Origin: Oscillospiraceae bacterium
GTDB taxonomy: Bacteria; Bacillota; Clostridia; UBA1381; UBA9506
Direction: 5' to 3'
Assembly (NCBI GenBank): GCA_015068555.1
Contig: SVKI01000005.1
Location: forward strand, 1-64,000
Length of the DNA stretch: 64,000 nucleotides
The notes beneath the pieces were generated by a model that saw only the letters and a program-made list of their open reading frames with translations, did not search any database and was not told the origin of the DNA. Numbering within the stretch: the first letter of the stretch is position 1; every line of letters starts with the position of its first letter. Position numbers and translations under genes: made by a program. Below, in pieces: positions 18,671 through 30,528 of this stretch.

Positions 18671-19849
18671 ATGAGTTTAAAGACAGTTGAAGACATTTGC
18701 GTAAAAAGCAAAAAAGTTTTGGTGCGTTGCGATTTTAACGTGCCGATGGATGATGCAGGTAACATCACGAACGACAATCGTATCGTAGGTGCGTTGCCGA
18801 CCATTCAATATTTAATCGAACAGGGTGCTAAGGTTATCCTGTGCTCTCACATGGGTCGTCCCAAGGGTGAATTTAATATGAAATATAGCCTGGCTCCCGT
18901 GGCAAAACGATTGGGTGAGCTTTTGGGCAAAGAAGTTAAAATGGCCGCTGATGTTGTTGGCGAAAGTGCTAAGGCATTAACCGCGGACATGGCAGACGGC
19001 GAAATTGTATTGCTTGAAAACGTTCGTTTCCATGCTGAAGAAACCAAAAACGTTCCCGAATTTTCTGAAAAGCTCGCAGCTTTAGCTGAAATTTTCGTAA
19101 ACGATGCATTTGGTACTGCACACAGAGCACATTGCTCCACAGCAGGTGTGGCTGACTATCTGCCCGCCGTTGCAGGTTATCTGATTCAGAAGGAAATCAA
19201 AATCATGGGTGGCGCTCTGGAAAATCCCCAGCGTCCGTTTGTTGCTATTTTAGGTGGCGCTAAGGTTAAAGATAAAATCGGTGTTATCAACAACCTGTTA
19301 AACAAGGTTGACACCATCATCATCGGTGGCGGCATGGCCTACACCTTCAGCAAGGCTATGGGCGGCAACATTGGTAACTCCTTAGTTGATGAAGAACGCT
19401 TAGACTATGCACGCGAAGTGCTTGAACTGGCAAAAGAAAAAGGTGTTAACATTATGCTGCCTACTGATAACGTAGCAGCTGATGATTTTGCTAACGATGC
19501 AAATCAGAAGGTTTGCAGCGCTATGGACATTCCCGATGGCTGGCAGGGTCTTGACATCGGTCCTGAAACCGTTAAGGCGTTTTCTGATGTAATCAAAAAC
19601 GCAAAAACTGTTATCTGGAACGGTCCTATGGGCGTATTTGAATTCGAAAACTTTGCAAAGGGTACCATTGCTGTAGCAGAAGCTGTAGCAGAAGCTGATG
19701 CCATCACCATCATTGGTGGCGGCGACAGTGCGGCTGCTGTAACCAACCTGGGCTTTGCAGATAAGATGACACACATCTCCACAGGTGGCGGCGCCAGCCT
19801 TGAATTCTTAGAAGGTATCGAACTGCCCGGCGTTGCTTGCCTGAAGTAA
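18671..19849 (+). CDS. pgk: Phosphoglycerate kinase
   Basis: [65 protein letters not shown]. Confidence 0.97.
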   Translation: MSLKTVEDICVKSKKVLVRCDFNVPMDDAGNITNDNRIVGALPTIQYLIEQGAKVILCSHMGRPKGEFNMKYSLAPVAKRLGELLGKEVKMAADVVGESAKALTADMADGEIVLLENVRFHAEETKNVPEFSEKLAALAEIFVNDAFGTAHRAHCSTAGVADYLPAVAGYLIQKEIKIMGGALENPQRPFVAILGGAKVKDKIGVINNLLNKVDTIIIGGGMAYTFSKAMGGNIGNSLVDEERLDYAREVLELAKEKGVNIMLPTDNVAADDFANDANQKVCSAMDIPDGWQGLDIGPETVKAFSDVIKNAKTVIWNGPMGVFEFENFAKGTIAVAEAVAEADAITIIGGGDSAAAVTNLGFADKMTHISTGGGASLEFLEGIELPGVACLK

Positions 19850-19873
19850 ACTACAAAATTGGAGGAATTACAC

Positions 19874-20620
19874 ATGAGAACAAAAGTTGCTGCCGGTAAC
19901 TGGAAGATGAACTTAACTCCCAGTCAGGCAAAAGCATTAATCAGCGAACTGGCTCCGAAGGTAAAAGATGCTGCCAATACAGTCATCGTTTGCCCGACGG
20001 CTGCTTGCCTTGCTGCTGCTGTAGAAGCTGCTAAAGGCACCAATATTAAAGTGGGCGCTCAGAACATGTATTTTGAAGATAAGGGTGCCTTCACCGGCGA
20101 AATCAGCGCAGATATGCTGCTTGATTTAGGCGTTGAATATGTTATTTTAGGTCATAGTGAACGCCGTCAGTATTTTGCTGAAACGGATGAAACTGTGAAC
20201 AAAAAAGTTTTAAAAGCTTTTGAAAAGGGCTTAATTCCCATCATTTGCGTGGGTGAAAGCTTAGAACAGCGCGAACAGGGCATCACAGCTGACCTGGTTC
20301 GCATGCAGGTAAAAATTGCATTGCTTGGTGTTACGGCAGAACAGGCCAAAACAGCGATCATTGCCTATGAACCCATCTGGGCTATCGGTACCGGTAAAAC
20401 CGCTACGACCGAACAGGCTGAAGAAGTTTGCAAAACCATTCGTGATTGCGTTTGCGAGCTTTACGGAGCTGAAACAGCAGATTGCATCACCATTCAGTAT
20501 GGTGGCAGCGTCAATGCTAAAAACAGTGCAGAGTTGTTTGCACAGGCTGACATTGACGGCGGTCTGGTAGGCGGTGCAAGCCTTAAAGCAGAGGATTTCT
20601 CTGTGATTGCTAATTCGTAA
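19874..20620 (+). CDS. tpiA: Triosephosphate isomerase
   Basis: [55 protein letters not shown]. Confidence 0.97.
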   Translation: MRTKVAAGNWKMNLTPSQAKALISELAPKVKDAANTVIVCPTAACLAAAVEAAKGTNIKVGAQNMYFEDKGAFTGEISADMLLDLGVEYVILGHSERRQYFAETDETVNKKVLKAFEKGLIPIICVGESLEQREQGITADLVRMQVKIALLGVTAEQAKTAIIAYEPIWAIGTGKTATTEQAEEVCKTIRDCVCELYGAETADCITIQYGGSVNAKNSAELFAQADIDGGLVGGASLKAEDFSVIANS

Positions 20621-20692
20621 TTTGACTTCGTTGCGTCCGAAGGTGTTATGCGCCTTCGGACAGCTTTGCGAAAGGAGCTATTGGGTATCATT

Positions 20693-22219
20693 ATGAAAAA
20701 ACCCTTATTATTATGCATTTTAGACGGCTATGGCGTGAACGCTTCGTCTGAAGGAAATGCAATTCAATCCGCAAAAACACCCTATATGGATAAGTTGATG
20801 GCAGAAAACCCCTGGACGCAGCTGGATGCCTCGGGCATGGCCGTTGGGTTGCCGGAAGGCCAGATGGGTAACTCTGAAGTGGGCCACACCAACATCGGTG
20901 CCGGTCGCATTGTGTACCAGGAATTAACACGCATCACCAAGTCGATATCGGATGGCGATTTTTATACGAACGAGGCACTTTTGGGTGCTGTTCAGAACTG
21001 CAAGGAAAAGAATTCGGCTTTGCATATCATGGGTCTTTTATCTGATGGCGGTGTGCACAGTCATAATTCTCACATATACGCACTTGTGCGCCTTGCTAAG
21101 CGTGAAGGCTTATCCAAGGTGTATCTCCACTGCTTCTTAGACGGCCGTGATGTGCCGCCGGCATCGGGCAAGGATTATGTTGTTGCCCTGTCGGAAGAAT
21201 TAGAGGCCATCGGTTGCGGTAAAATTGCAACTGTGATGGGTCGCTACTATGCAATGGATCGTGACAACCGTTGGGAACGCGTTTCCAAAGCCTATGAAGC
21301 GATGGTGCTGGGCATCGGCGAAAGACAGGAGGATGCGGCCGCTGCGGTTCAGCGCTCCTATGACGGCGATGTGACCGATGAATTTGTGGTTCCCGTTGTG
21401 GTAACCGAGAACGATGCACCGGTTGCAACCATTCAGGAAGGTGACAGCGTTATTTTTGCTAACTTCCGTCCTGATCGTGCCCGTGAAATTACACGCGTAC
21501 TGGTTGACAGTGAGTTTGATGGTTTTAAAAGAGAATATCAGCCCCTTTACTATGTGTGCATGACGCAGTATGATAAAACCATGCCTAATGTTCAGGTGGC
21601 CTTTAAACCGCAGACCTTAGATAACACCCTGGGTGAATATTTGGCTAAAAACGGACTCACTCAGCTTCGTATAGCAGAAACTGAAAAGTATGCACACGTT
21701 ACATTTTTCTTTAACGGCGGTGTGGAAGCCGCATCTTCCGGTGAGGACAGAGCGCTGATTGCTTCGCCTAAAGTTGCAACATATGATTTAAAGCCCGAAA
21801 TGAGTGCCTATGAGGTAACGGAAGAAGCCTTAAAGCGCATTGAATCGGATGCGTATGATGTTATCATTTTAAACTTTGCTAACTGCGATATGGTAGGTCA
21901 CACAGGTGTGTTTGATGCTGCTGTACAGGCTGTTGAAGCCGTGGACGAATGTCTCGGCAAGGTAACCGAGGCCGTTTTATCCCGTGGTGGTGTGGCCCTT
22001 GTTACAGCGGACCATGGCAATGCTGATCAGATGGTAGATCCCGATAACGGCGAAGCCTTTACCGCGCATACAACCTTCCCGGTGCCCTTTGTGGTTGCCG
22101 GTATGGAGTGTGCCTTGCGTGCAGGCGGATGCTTGGCTGATATCGCACCCACCATGCTCAGTATTTTAAATTTACCACAACCCGGTGAAATGACAGGCAA
22201 AAGCCTGATTATTCAATAG
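20693..22219 (+). CDS. gpmI: 2,3-bisphosphoglycerate-independent phosphoglycerate mutase
   Basis: ATG 20693 after aaaggag; LCILDGYGVN, GQMGNSEVGHTNIGAGRIVYQELTRI, DGRDVPP, VALVTADHGNADQM. Confidence 0.97.
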   Translation: MKKPLLLCILDGYGVNASSEGNAIQSAKTPYMDKLMAENPWTQLDASGMAVGLPEGQMGNSEVGHTNIGAGRIVYQELTRITKSISDGDFYTNEALLGAVQNCKEKNSALHIMGLLSDGGVHSHNSHIYALVRLAKREGLSKVYLHCFLDGRDVPPASGKDYVVALSEELEAIGCGKIATVMGRYYAMDRDNRWERVSKAYEAMVLGIGERQEDAAAAVQRSYDGDVTDEFVVPVVVTENDAPVATIQEGDSVIFANFRPDRAREITRVLVDSEFDGFKREYQPLYYVCMTQYDKTMPNVQVAFKPQTLDNTLGEYLAKNGLTQLRIAETEKYAHVTFFFNGGVEAASSGEDRALIASPKVATYDLKPEMSAYEVTEEALKRIESDAYDVIILNFANCDMVGHTGVFDAAVQAVEAVDECLGKVTEAVLSRGGVALVTADHGNADQMVDPDNGEAFTAHTTFPVPFVVAGMECALRAGGCLADIAPTMLSILNLPQPGEMTGKSLIIQ

Positions 22220-23569
<1,350 letters not shown>

Positions 23570-23580
23570 GATATTTGTTA

Positions 23581-23613
23581 AAAGACCGCAGATTTTTCTG
23601 CGGTCTTTTTTTT
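23581..23613 (+). terminator. Rho-independent terminator
   Basis: aaagaccgcag-atttt-ctgcggtctttttttt. Confidence 0.9.
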
Positions 23614-23707
23614 ATGTAACGAAAACCATTTTGTTTTAAGAAGTTCTTGACTAAATTTCATTTTTTTATTACAATAAAATGAGCTTGTTTATGAAAAGGG
23701 AGGCGTT

Positions 23708-25276
23708 ATGATGGCGGTACGGATTAATAATATAAAGCTTTCGCCTGATGCTGACGAAACAGACGTTTTGCAGCAGGCTCTTTTTCGCTTGCATAAAAAA
23801 GAAAGCGATGTGCTTTCGTTTCGCATTGCAAGGCAATCGGTCGATGCAAGAAAAAAACAAGTCCATTTTGTGTACGCGGTGGAGCTGACATTAAAAGACG
23901 AAAGCCATCTGCCCAATTCGCCGGATATCAGAAGTATTCAAAACGAGGTTGAACCTGAGCAACCGGTGAATCGCTTAAAGGAACGGCCGGTTGTGGTAGG
24001 TACGGGGCCTTGCGGTTTGTTTTGCGCCTTAACTTTAGCCCGTGCCGGTGCGGCACCGATCATTTTAGAGCGCGGTGCACAGGTGGAAAAACGCACGAAG
24101 CAAGTTGAAGCCTACTGGAAGGGCGACGCGCTTGACCTAAACTCCAATGTACAATTCGGTGAGGGTGGTGCCGGCACCTTTTCAGACGGCAAGCTGACGA
24201 CGCGGATTCATGACGTGCGTGCGGCATTGGTGTTGCAGGATTTTCATCGCTACGGTGCCAATGCTGATATATTGGTTAAAGCAAAACCCCATATCGGCAC
24301 GGATGTGCTTCGGGGTGTGATACAAAACATCAGGCAGGAACTGATTCGTTTGGGTTGTGAGTTCCGGTTTGAAACAACCCTTACCGATATAGACGTACAA
24401 AACGGCGTATTGCGCGGCGTGCATACATCTGCGGGTGACTATATTCCCTGCAAAAAGCTGGTTTTGGCCATTGGTCACAGTGCCAGAGATACCTATGAAA
24501 TGTTGCTTAACCGCGGCGTTACGATGACGCAAAAGCCATTTTCTGTTGGGGTCAGAATCGAACATTTGCAGCAGAATATTGACAAAGCGATGTATGGTGA
24601 TTTTGCCGGCCATCCTAAGCTTGGACCTGCCGAATATCAGCTGTCACACAGGGTAGGCGATGATGCTTGTTATAGCTTTTGCATGTGCCCGGGTGGTTTG
24701 GTGGTGGCGGCGGCCTCAGAGGCAAACAGCCTGGTGACAAACGGCATGAGTCATCGTGCGCGCAATGAGCGTAATGCCAATGCGGCCTTGTGTGTGAATG
24801 TGGATGAGCGGCATTTTGAAGGCAAACATCCTTTGGCCGGTGTTTATTTTCAGAGAAAACTGGAACAAAAAGCCTTTTCTATGGCAGAAGGTGCAGCGCC
24901 CGTGCAAACCGTCGGTAGCCTGCTTTTTGGAGAAAAGAACAAGGCAAGCGGCAGCGTGCAACCCAGTTACACGGGCAAAACAGAGCTTTGCGACCTTTCT
25001 CAATTATTCCCCGGTCGTATTATCACAATGCTTCAAACAGGTCTTTTGGGCTTTGACAAAAAAATAGAAGGATTTGCCGCAAAGGATGCACTTTTAACAG
25101 CACCGGAGACGCGCACCAGCGCGCCCGTCAGAATGCTGCGCGATGAAAACGGACAGAGTGTTTCGGTTGCCGGTCTGTTTCCGGCAGGAGAAGGCGCAGG
25201 CTATGCCGGCGGCATCATGAGTGCGGCGGTGGATGGCATGAAAATTGCAGAATCCATCTTAACACAGGAGGAGTAA
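23708..25276 (+). CDS. NAD(P)/FAD-dependent oxidoreductase (COG2509-like)
   Basis: VVVGTGPCGLFCALTLARAGAAPIILERG, NVQFGEGGAGTFSDGKLTTRI, LFPAGEGAGYAGGIMSAAVDGMK. Confidence 0.9.
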   Translation: MMAVRINNIKLSPDADETDVLQQALFRLHKKESDVLSFRIARQSVDARKKQVHFVYAVELTLKDESHLPNSPDIRSIQNEVEPEQPVNRLKERPVVVGTGPCGLFCALTLARAGAAPIILERGAQVEKRTKQVEAYWKGDALDLNSNVQFGEGGAGTFSDGKLTTRIHDVRAALVLQDFHRYGANADILVKAKPHIGTDVLRGVIQNIRQELIRLGCEFRFETTLTDIDVQNGVLRGVHTSAGDYIPCKKLVLAIGHSARDTYEMLLNRGVTMTQKPFSVGVRIEHLQQNIDKAMYGDFAGHPKLGPAEYQLSHRVGDDACYSFCMCPGGLVVAAASEANSLVTNGMSHRARNERNANAALCVNVDERHFEGKHPLAGVYFQRKLEQKAFSMAEGAAPVQTVGSLLFGEKNKASGSVQPSYTGKTELCDLSQLFPGRIITMLQTGLLGFDKKIEGFAAKDALLTAPETRTSAPVRMLRDENGQSVSVAGLFPAGEGAGYAGGIMSAAVDGMKIAESILTQEE

Positions 25277-26199
25277 TGGTAATGAATAACAAACTGGCAA
25301 CGATTATATTGGTTTTGGTGACGGCGGCCTGGGGCTCGTCGTTCATTTTGATGAAGAATGTGGCGGCAGATGTTTCGGCACTGGCCTTTTTAACCCTGCG
25401 TTTTGGGATGGCGGGTCTTATACTCGCGGCCGTGTTTTGGAAAAAGCTGCGCGATTTCAATAAAAAAACAATTCTGCATTCCTTTGTGCTTGGCGCACTG
25501 CTATGCGGATACATGGTTTTGCAGGTGTTTGGCCTACGCTTTACATCAGCCTCTAATTCCGGCTTCATCACCAGTACCAGTGTGCTTATGGTTCCCTTTT
25601 TATCGGCTTGGTTTTTAAAAAAGAAAGCCAGCAAAAGTAATCTGATTGGTGTGGCGCTGGCTGTTATAGGCTTATTGTTTATCACCGGCGTTCTACATGA
25701 TTTTACGGCGCTCAACAAAGGTGATTTCTGCACCTTTTTATGTGCCATCTGCGTGGCAATCCACATCATTGCGGCAGACTTATATGTAAAAGAAGATGAC
25801 GGTCTGCTTTTGGGCATCGGTCAAACATTGGCGGCGGCCGTTTTATCCCTGGGAGCTTGGTTTTTTACAGAGCCCAAGGTGTTCTTCAGCGTGGATTATA
25901 CGCCAACTTTGATCACTTCTGTCTTGTTAACGGCTGTTTTCTGCACGGCTTTTGCCTTTACCTGTCAGGTGGCTATGCAAAAATATGTAGCGCCTTCACG
26001 CGTGGCGGTTATTTTTACGCTGGAGCCAGTGTTTGCTTATATGTATGCTTTGGTGATTCCGGGTCCGGGTGGTCTCACAGAGCCTTTAACTCTGTTTAAA
26101 GTAGTGGGTAGTATATTAATTGTGGGCGGAACGATTATTTCAGAAATTGGCCTTGCGGAAAAATTGTTTTCTAAAAGAGAAAAAACCCTGCAGGCTTAA
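25276..26199 (+). CDS. DMT family (EamA) transporter
   Basis: Ten hydrophobic segments; AAWGSSFILMKNVAAD, LTLRFGMAGLIL. Confidence 0.9.
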   Translation: MVMNNKLATIILVLVTAAWGSSFILMKNVAADVSALAFLTLRFGMAGLILAAVFWKKLRDFNKKTILHSFVLGALLCGYMVLQVFGLRFTSASNSGFITSTSVLMVPFLSAWFLKKKASKSNLIGVALAVIGLLFITGVLHDFTALNKGDFCTFLCAICVAIHIIAADLYVKEDDGLLLGIGQTLAAAVLSLGAWFFTEPKVFFSVDYTPTLITSVLLTAVFCTAFAFTCQVAMQKYVAPSRVAVIFTLEPVFAYMYALVIPGPGGLTEPLTLFKVVGSILIVGGTIISEIGLAEKLFSKREKTLQA

Positions 26200-26201
26200 G
26201 C

Positions 26202-26765
26202 CTACAGGGGCCAGTCTGTTAGGGTTTCGCCGGATATCAGATACGCTTTTTCAGCTAATCTTGCCATGGGCGTATCGGAGAGAGAATCCGAATAAAAGGC
26301 ATCGACGGTTGCGTCAGGGAAAAGCGAACGGAATCGTTTGACCTTTTCCTCACCGTGGCAGTTTTCACCCGTGTGGTGGCCGGTTTTACAATCAATACTG
26401 GAAGCAATTAAATGTGTGATGCCTAAGGCATCGCAGGCTGGTTGCAGAAAAAATTCAGGTGAGGCAGAAATAATGACATCGTCTCCTCGTTTTTGCGCCA
26501 GGTAGAAGGGTTTTATCTTCCCGATGTTTTGTTGCCAGAAGTCTAAAAGGGTCGTTTCCATATCGGGAATATCCCGAAAGTATTCATAAAAGATTTCCTT
26601 CATCTTTGTTTTCGTGATGGTATGGAATACATAGTGTTTTAATAGTGCGATGGCTTGCTTTGGCAACCGTCGCGCTATTTTTTTATGACGACGCAGGCAA
26701 AATCGGTAGAAGGCAATGCTGCTGTCGCCGGGGAAGATTGTGTCGTCAAAATCATAAACGTTCAT
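26202..26765 (-). CDS. HAD family (IB-type) hydrolase
   Basis: MNVYDFDDTIFPGDSSIAFYRF; ISASPEFFLQPAC; FYSDSLSDTPM. Confidence 0.85.
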   Translation of the reverse strand: MNVYDFDDTIFPGDSSIAFYRFCLRRHKKIARRLPKQAIALLKHYVFHTITKTKMKEIFYEYFRDIPDMETTLLDFWQQNIGKIKPFYLAQKRGDDVIISASPEFFLQPACDALGITHLIASSIDCKTGHHTGENCHGEEKVKRFRSLFPDATVDAFYSDSLSDTPMARLAEKAYLISGETLTDWPL

Positions 26766-26856
26766 AAGCTCTCCTTGTATGAGGTGGTTTGTAATTTTAT
26801 TATATAAAATTATAGCGGTATTGTCAATTCTGCCGCACGATGAAAGTGATTTTTAC

Positions 26857-26885
26857 TTGCCAAACATGGCCTTGTGTGGTACAAT
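26857..26885 (+). promoter_or_regulatory. Sigma-A-like promoter
   Basis: TTGCCA, 17-bp spacer, TACAAT. Confidence 0.65.
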
Positions 26886-26929
26886 AGCTATGATAGTTTT
26901 ACATTGTGCTTAAAGGAGTTTATATAGAT

Positions 26930-28284
26930 ATGAAAAAACAGCTGAGTCTTTGCCTTATATTTGTTTTTCTGCTTGCCTCTATAACAGGCTGCGTGATGCC
27001 CAAAGGAGAGTTTCATGATTCGATTGCACTTTATATAGGCAGCCATGTGGCCTATGTAAACGGCGAACAGGGCTATATTGATGCGGATAACTATTTTGTT
27101 ACGCCCTTTGTAGATGAGCAAAACAGAACGCAAATTCCGCTTCGCTATCTGGCAGAATCATTAGGCGGCAGCGTAAAATGGGATGGGAAAGAGCAAACGG
27201 CCGAATTTACTTTTTCGGGCAGGGAAACAGAATGCAAATCAATTGTCGTAACGCTGGGCAAAAACACCATGCTGGTTGATGGCAAAGAAATGCCTTTAGA
27301 TACAGCGGCGACTCATGAGAATGACAGAATTTTGTGCCCCTTCGTGCCATTGCAGAGGCGGTCGGAAGACGAGTTTTTTATGATAACGGTTTGATTCTTA
27401 TCAATAAGTATGAATTGGTCTATGAAGCAGAGCGAGACAGAGACTTGCTTGACAGCTTGGTGCGAGATAACTTCTCCAACAAGAAAATTGTAGAACTGCC
27501 GGGCGCTATGGAGCCTAATGAGGAGAATGTAGAGCCGGCTAAGCACTTTGAAAATGTTGATTATCAGGCTGTGTACAAAACCTTTTATGAAAAACATTTA
27601 ACACCTGTCGTGGGGAAGAGAAGCGGCATGCTTCCGCAGATTGATCAAAAAAACATGAACTGGCAGGGATATCAGGCAGAGCCGGGGTTTGTGTGTTCCT
27701 TGGTTTGTGATATGGACGAAGACGGCATTACAGAGCTTGTGACCGTGCAGGAATATGCGGATGAAGATATAAGCGGTGCTGAAGGCGTTGAGAATACATC
27801 TTTACAGGTGAAAATCTACCGCGTGGCAGAAAATCAGATTGTATGTTTAGACAGCGTGGAAATCCGTCAGTTATTGCCTTTGTTTTCGTTTGTTGATGTT
27901 ACATTTTCAAATCAGAAATTGTTCATCTCAGGTATTGGTGCCTGGGCCGGAGACCCGGGCTATAATAGTCATCATGTGATTTCCTTTGCAGAGAATAAGC
28001 TGACGCATGAAACGGTTTCTTCTCTTGATGTGTATACCGTCGGCATGTATGAACAACTGGAAGAAGAAGAAAAACAGGCGGCAGAAGCAACGCTTGCCAG
28101 ATTGCAAGAATTGGGATTTTCATATAAGGAAGTGGACGATTTAGTGGGCGGCTGTAACCTTTCGGCACAACGATTGGCCTTATATTCATTATTTGGTAAG
28201 GAAGGGCGCTTTGCTGAATATTTTAAAGGAACATTTGAGTTACAACAGGGGTTTTTTGATTATACAGTGAATGTACAACCATAA
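26930..28284 (+). pseudogene. Stalk/copper-amine-oxidase-N-domain lipoprotein interrupted by an apparent 1-nt deletion (~27334)
   Basis: First frame ends DRIL|CPFVPLQRR; the other frame continues VPLRAIAEAVGRRVFYDNGLILIN, restoring the canonical domain; lipobox ASITGC. Confidence 0.8.
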
Positions 28285-28293
28285 CAATTGTGA

Positions 28294-28341
28294 AAAGGGG
28301 CTGTAAAATAACGCATAGTTATTTTACAGCCCCTTTTTTTG
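28294..28341 (+). terminator. Rho-independent terminator
   Basis: aaaaggggctgtaaaataac / gttattttacagcccctttt + T tract. Confidence 0.9.
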
Positions 28342-28412
28342 ATGCAAGAAGAGAAGTATAATTTCCCTGTTCGTGCAAAAAATAGGAATGAAGAAAGAAA
28401 AAGGAGGCAAGT

Positions 28413-28880
28413 ATGAAAAAGAAACGAGCATTCATTTTGGTCATGGTTTTTGTTCTGATTGCGTCAGCCGGTGTCGTTCGTTTTCGGAAAGGGCAGGTGG
28501 AGTCTGTGTATGCAGCGACGCCCTCCCGGGAGTTGCAGCTTTTGGCGCGTTGTGTTAACGGGGAAGCAAGAGGTGAACCCTATGAAGGACAGGTAGCGGT
28601 GGCTGCCGTGATTTTAAACCGTGTGAAGCATCCATCTTTTCCCAACACCATATCCGGTGTGATCTACCAGCCCGGCGCATTCACGGCCACTGTTGATGGG
28701 CAGATTCATGTGCCCATTGATTCTGACAGCACGGTTTATAAAGCTTGCCGGGATGCCATGAATGGCTGGGATCCTTCCGGCGGTGCGGTGTATTACTATA
28801 ATCCTAAAAAAACGACAAATCGCTGGATCTATTCGCGCGAGGTGGTGCGCGTTATTGGAAACCATCGATTTGCCAAATAG
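28413..28880 (+). CDS. sleB: SleB-like spore cortex-lytic / cell wall hydrolase
   Basis: LLARCVNGEARGEPYEGQVAVAAVILNRVKHPSFPNTISGVIYQPGAF; followed by ypeB. Confidence 0.9.
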   Translation: MKKKRAFILVMVFVLIASAGVVRFRKGQVESVYAATPSRELQLLARCVNGEARGEPYEGQVAVAAVILNRVKHPSFPNTISGVIYQPGAFTATVDGQIHVPIDSDSTVYKACRDAMNGWDPSGGAVYYYNPKKTTNRWIYSREVVRVIGNHRFAK

Positions 28881-28892
28881 AAAGGAGTCGTT

Positions 28893-30251
28893 ATGGAAAA
28901 TAAAAAAATTCCACGTAAGTATGGGGTGTTATACGGCATAGCGGCAGCACTTTTTTTAGTTGTGTCCATTGCCGGCATTTATCAGTACCAAAAGGCGCAA
29001 CGCTTAGCGCTGGCTGTGGAAAATCAATATGTGCATGCCTTCACGGAAGTGGCAGACTACATGCGCGACGTGGAAGTTTTGTTAGAAAAAACAACACTCG
29101 TATCTGACCCGGGGCAGCTGGCGGTTCTTTCCTCGGAGGTCTATCGACAGGCATCGGGCGCCAAAGCAAATTTGGCGCTTTTACCTGTGGCTGAGCTAAA
29201 CCTTTCCGGCACCTCTAAATTTTTATCGCACGCCGGAGACTACACGGCCTATCTTGCTTCTAAAGTTTTAGACAGCGGAGAAGTGACGGAGGAGGAGTAT
29301 AAAAATTTAGAAGCCCTGGCTGACTATGGAAATCAGGTGAACGCACATCTTGAGAAATTGCAGGATAAGCTCTACAGCCAAAGCCTGTCCATTCATACCG
29401 CGCGCTCGCTTGTGGCGCACGCAGAGGAGGAAGAGGAACAGAGCTTTTCCGCCGGCATGGAGGAGGCAGAAAAGGTGTTTCAGGACTATCCTTCTTTAAT
29501 TTATGATGGACCTTTTTCTGAGCATCTTGAAACCACAGAACCTGTGATGATTAAAGACGAATTGCGTATTACACAGGAAGAAGCGCTAAAGCGCGCCAAA
29601 GAATTTTTCGGTGATTGGCGCAGTCGCTCCTTAGAGCCGGAAGATGAGGGTAAAGGCAGAATAGATACCTATAATTTCACGACAGGGAACAAGGGGCGGG
29701 AAATCAGCATCAGCGTGACCAAGCAAGGCGGAAGGATTTTATATTTTCTGGACAACCGCGATGTATCAGAAGAAAACATCTCCATGGACGAGGCCATTCA
29801 CTATGCCAATGAGTTTTTAAGTGTGCACGGGTTTGGTGGTATGGAAAGCAGTTATTATGATAGGGAGAACGGGATTGCCACCATTAATTTTGCGGCTGTT
29901 CAGGATGGCGTGATTCTTTATTCTGATTTGGTTAAGGTGAAGGTGGCGCTGGATAACGGAGAGATTTTGGGCATGGAAGCGGGTGGCTATATGATGAGCC
30001 ACACGAAAAGAGAACTGCCCGCCACGCGATTATCGGCAGAAGAGGCAACCGGCAGAATCAACAAAAGATTATCTGTGGATCATGTGCGTCTTGCGCTGAT
30101 TCCGCTGGAGAGCCGTCGAGAAGTACTTTGCTACGAGTGCCGGGGCACCTATAAGGAACGGGATTTTTTAATCTATGTGAACGCCGAAACAGGGAAGGAA
30201 GAAAAAATTCTGATGCTCGTTCATTCGGAAAACGGAATCCTAACTGTGTAA
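28893..30251 (+). CDS. ypeB: Germination protein YpeB
   Basis: N-terminal TM, YpeB-like organization, immediately downstream of sleB. Confidence 0.9.
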   Translation: MENKKIPRKYGVLYGIAAALFLVVSIAGIYQYQKAQRLALAVENQYVHAFTEVADYMRDVEVLLEKTTLVSDPGQLAVLSSEVYRQASGAKANLALLPVAELNLSGTSKFLSHAGDYTAYLASKVLDSGEVTEEEYKNLEALADYGNQVNAHLEKLQDKLYSQSLSIHTARSLVAHAEEEEEQSFSAGMEEAEKVFQDYPSLIYDGPFSEHLETTEPVMIKDELRITQEEALKRAKEFFGDWRSRSLEPEDEGKGRIDTYNFTTGNKGREISISVTKQGGRILYFLDNRDVSEENISMDEAIHYANEFLSVHGFGGMESSYYDRENGIATINFAAVQDGVILYSDLVKVKVALDNGEILGMEAGGYMMSHTKRELPATRLSAEEATGRINKRLSVDHVRLALIPLESRREVLCYECRGTYKERDFLIYVNAETGKEEKILMLVHSENGILTV

Positions 30252-30260
30252 TAAAAAAGA

Positions 30261-30291
30261 AAAGCACCGATTTAATATCGGTGCTTTTTTT
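30261..30291 (+). terminator. Rho-independent terminator
   Basis: aaagcaccgat-ttaat-atcggtgctttttt. Confidence 0.85.
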
Positions 30292-30292
30292 G

Positions 30293-30369
30293 TGGTAGCG
30301 GCAAGTGGACTTGAACCACCGACCTAACGGGTATGAACCGTTTGCTCTAGCCAACTGAGCTATACCGCC
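30293..30369 (-). tRNA. tRNA-Met (anticodon CAT)
   Basis: Reverse strand ggcggtatagctcagttggctagagcaaacggttCATacccgttaggtcggtggttcaagtccacttgccgctacca folds as a canonical cloverleaf with encoded CCA. Confidence 0.95.
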
Positions 30370-30461
30370 ATAGTCAACGCATAACATTTTACTATAAATA
30401 ATTATGATTGTCAAGTACTTTTTTAAAAGTAAATCGTTTAAATTTAAATTTATTTAATTCA

Positions 30462-30490
30462 TTGACATCCATTTTCTATTATATTACAAT
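30462..30490 (+). promoter_or_regulatory. Sigma-A-like promoter for the M24 peptidase operon
   Basis: TTGACA, 17-bp spacer, TACAAT. Confidence 0.75.
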
Positions 30491-30528
30491 GAAATTAGCC
30501 AATTTATTTAATATAGGAGGAATATATA

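Noticed and set aside
27334-28284. ORF 27334-28284 as an independent gene
   Set aside because: Its start is inside a stalk domain begun in the upstream frame; better explained by a frameshift.
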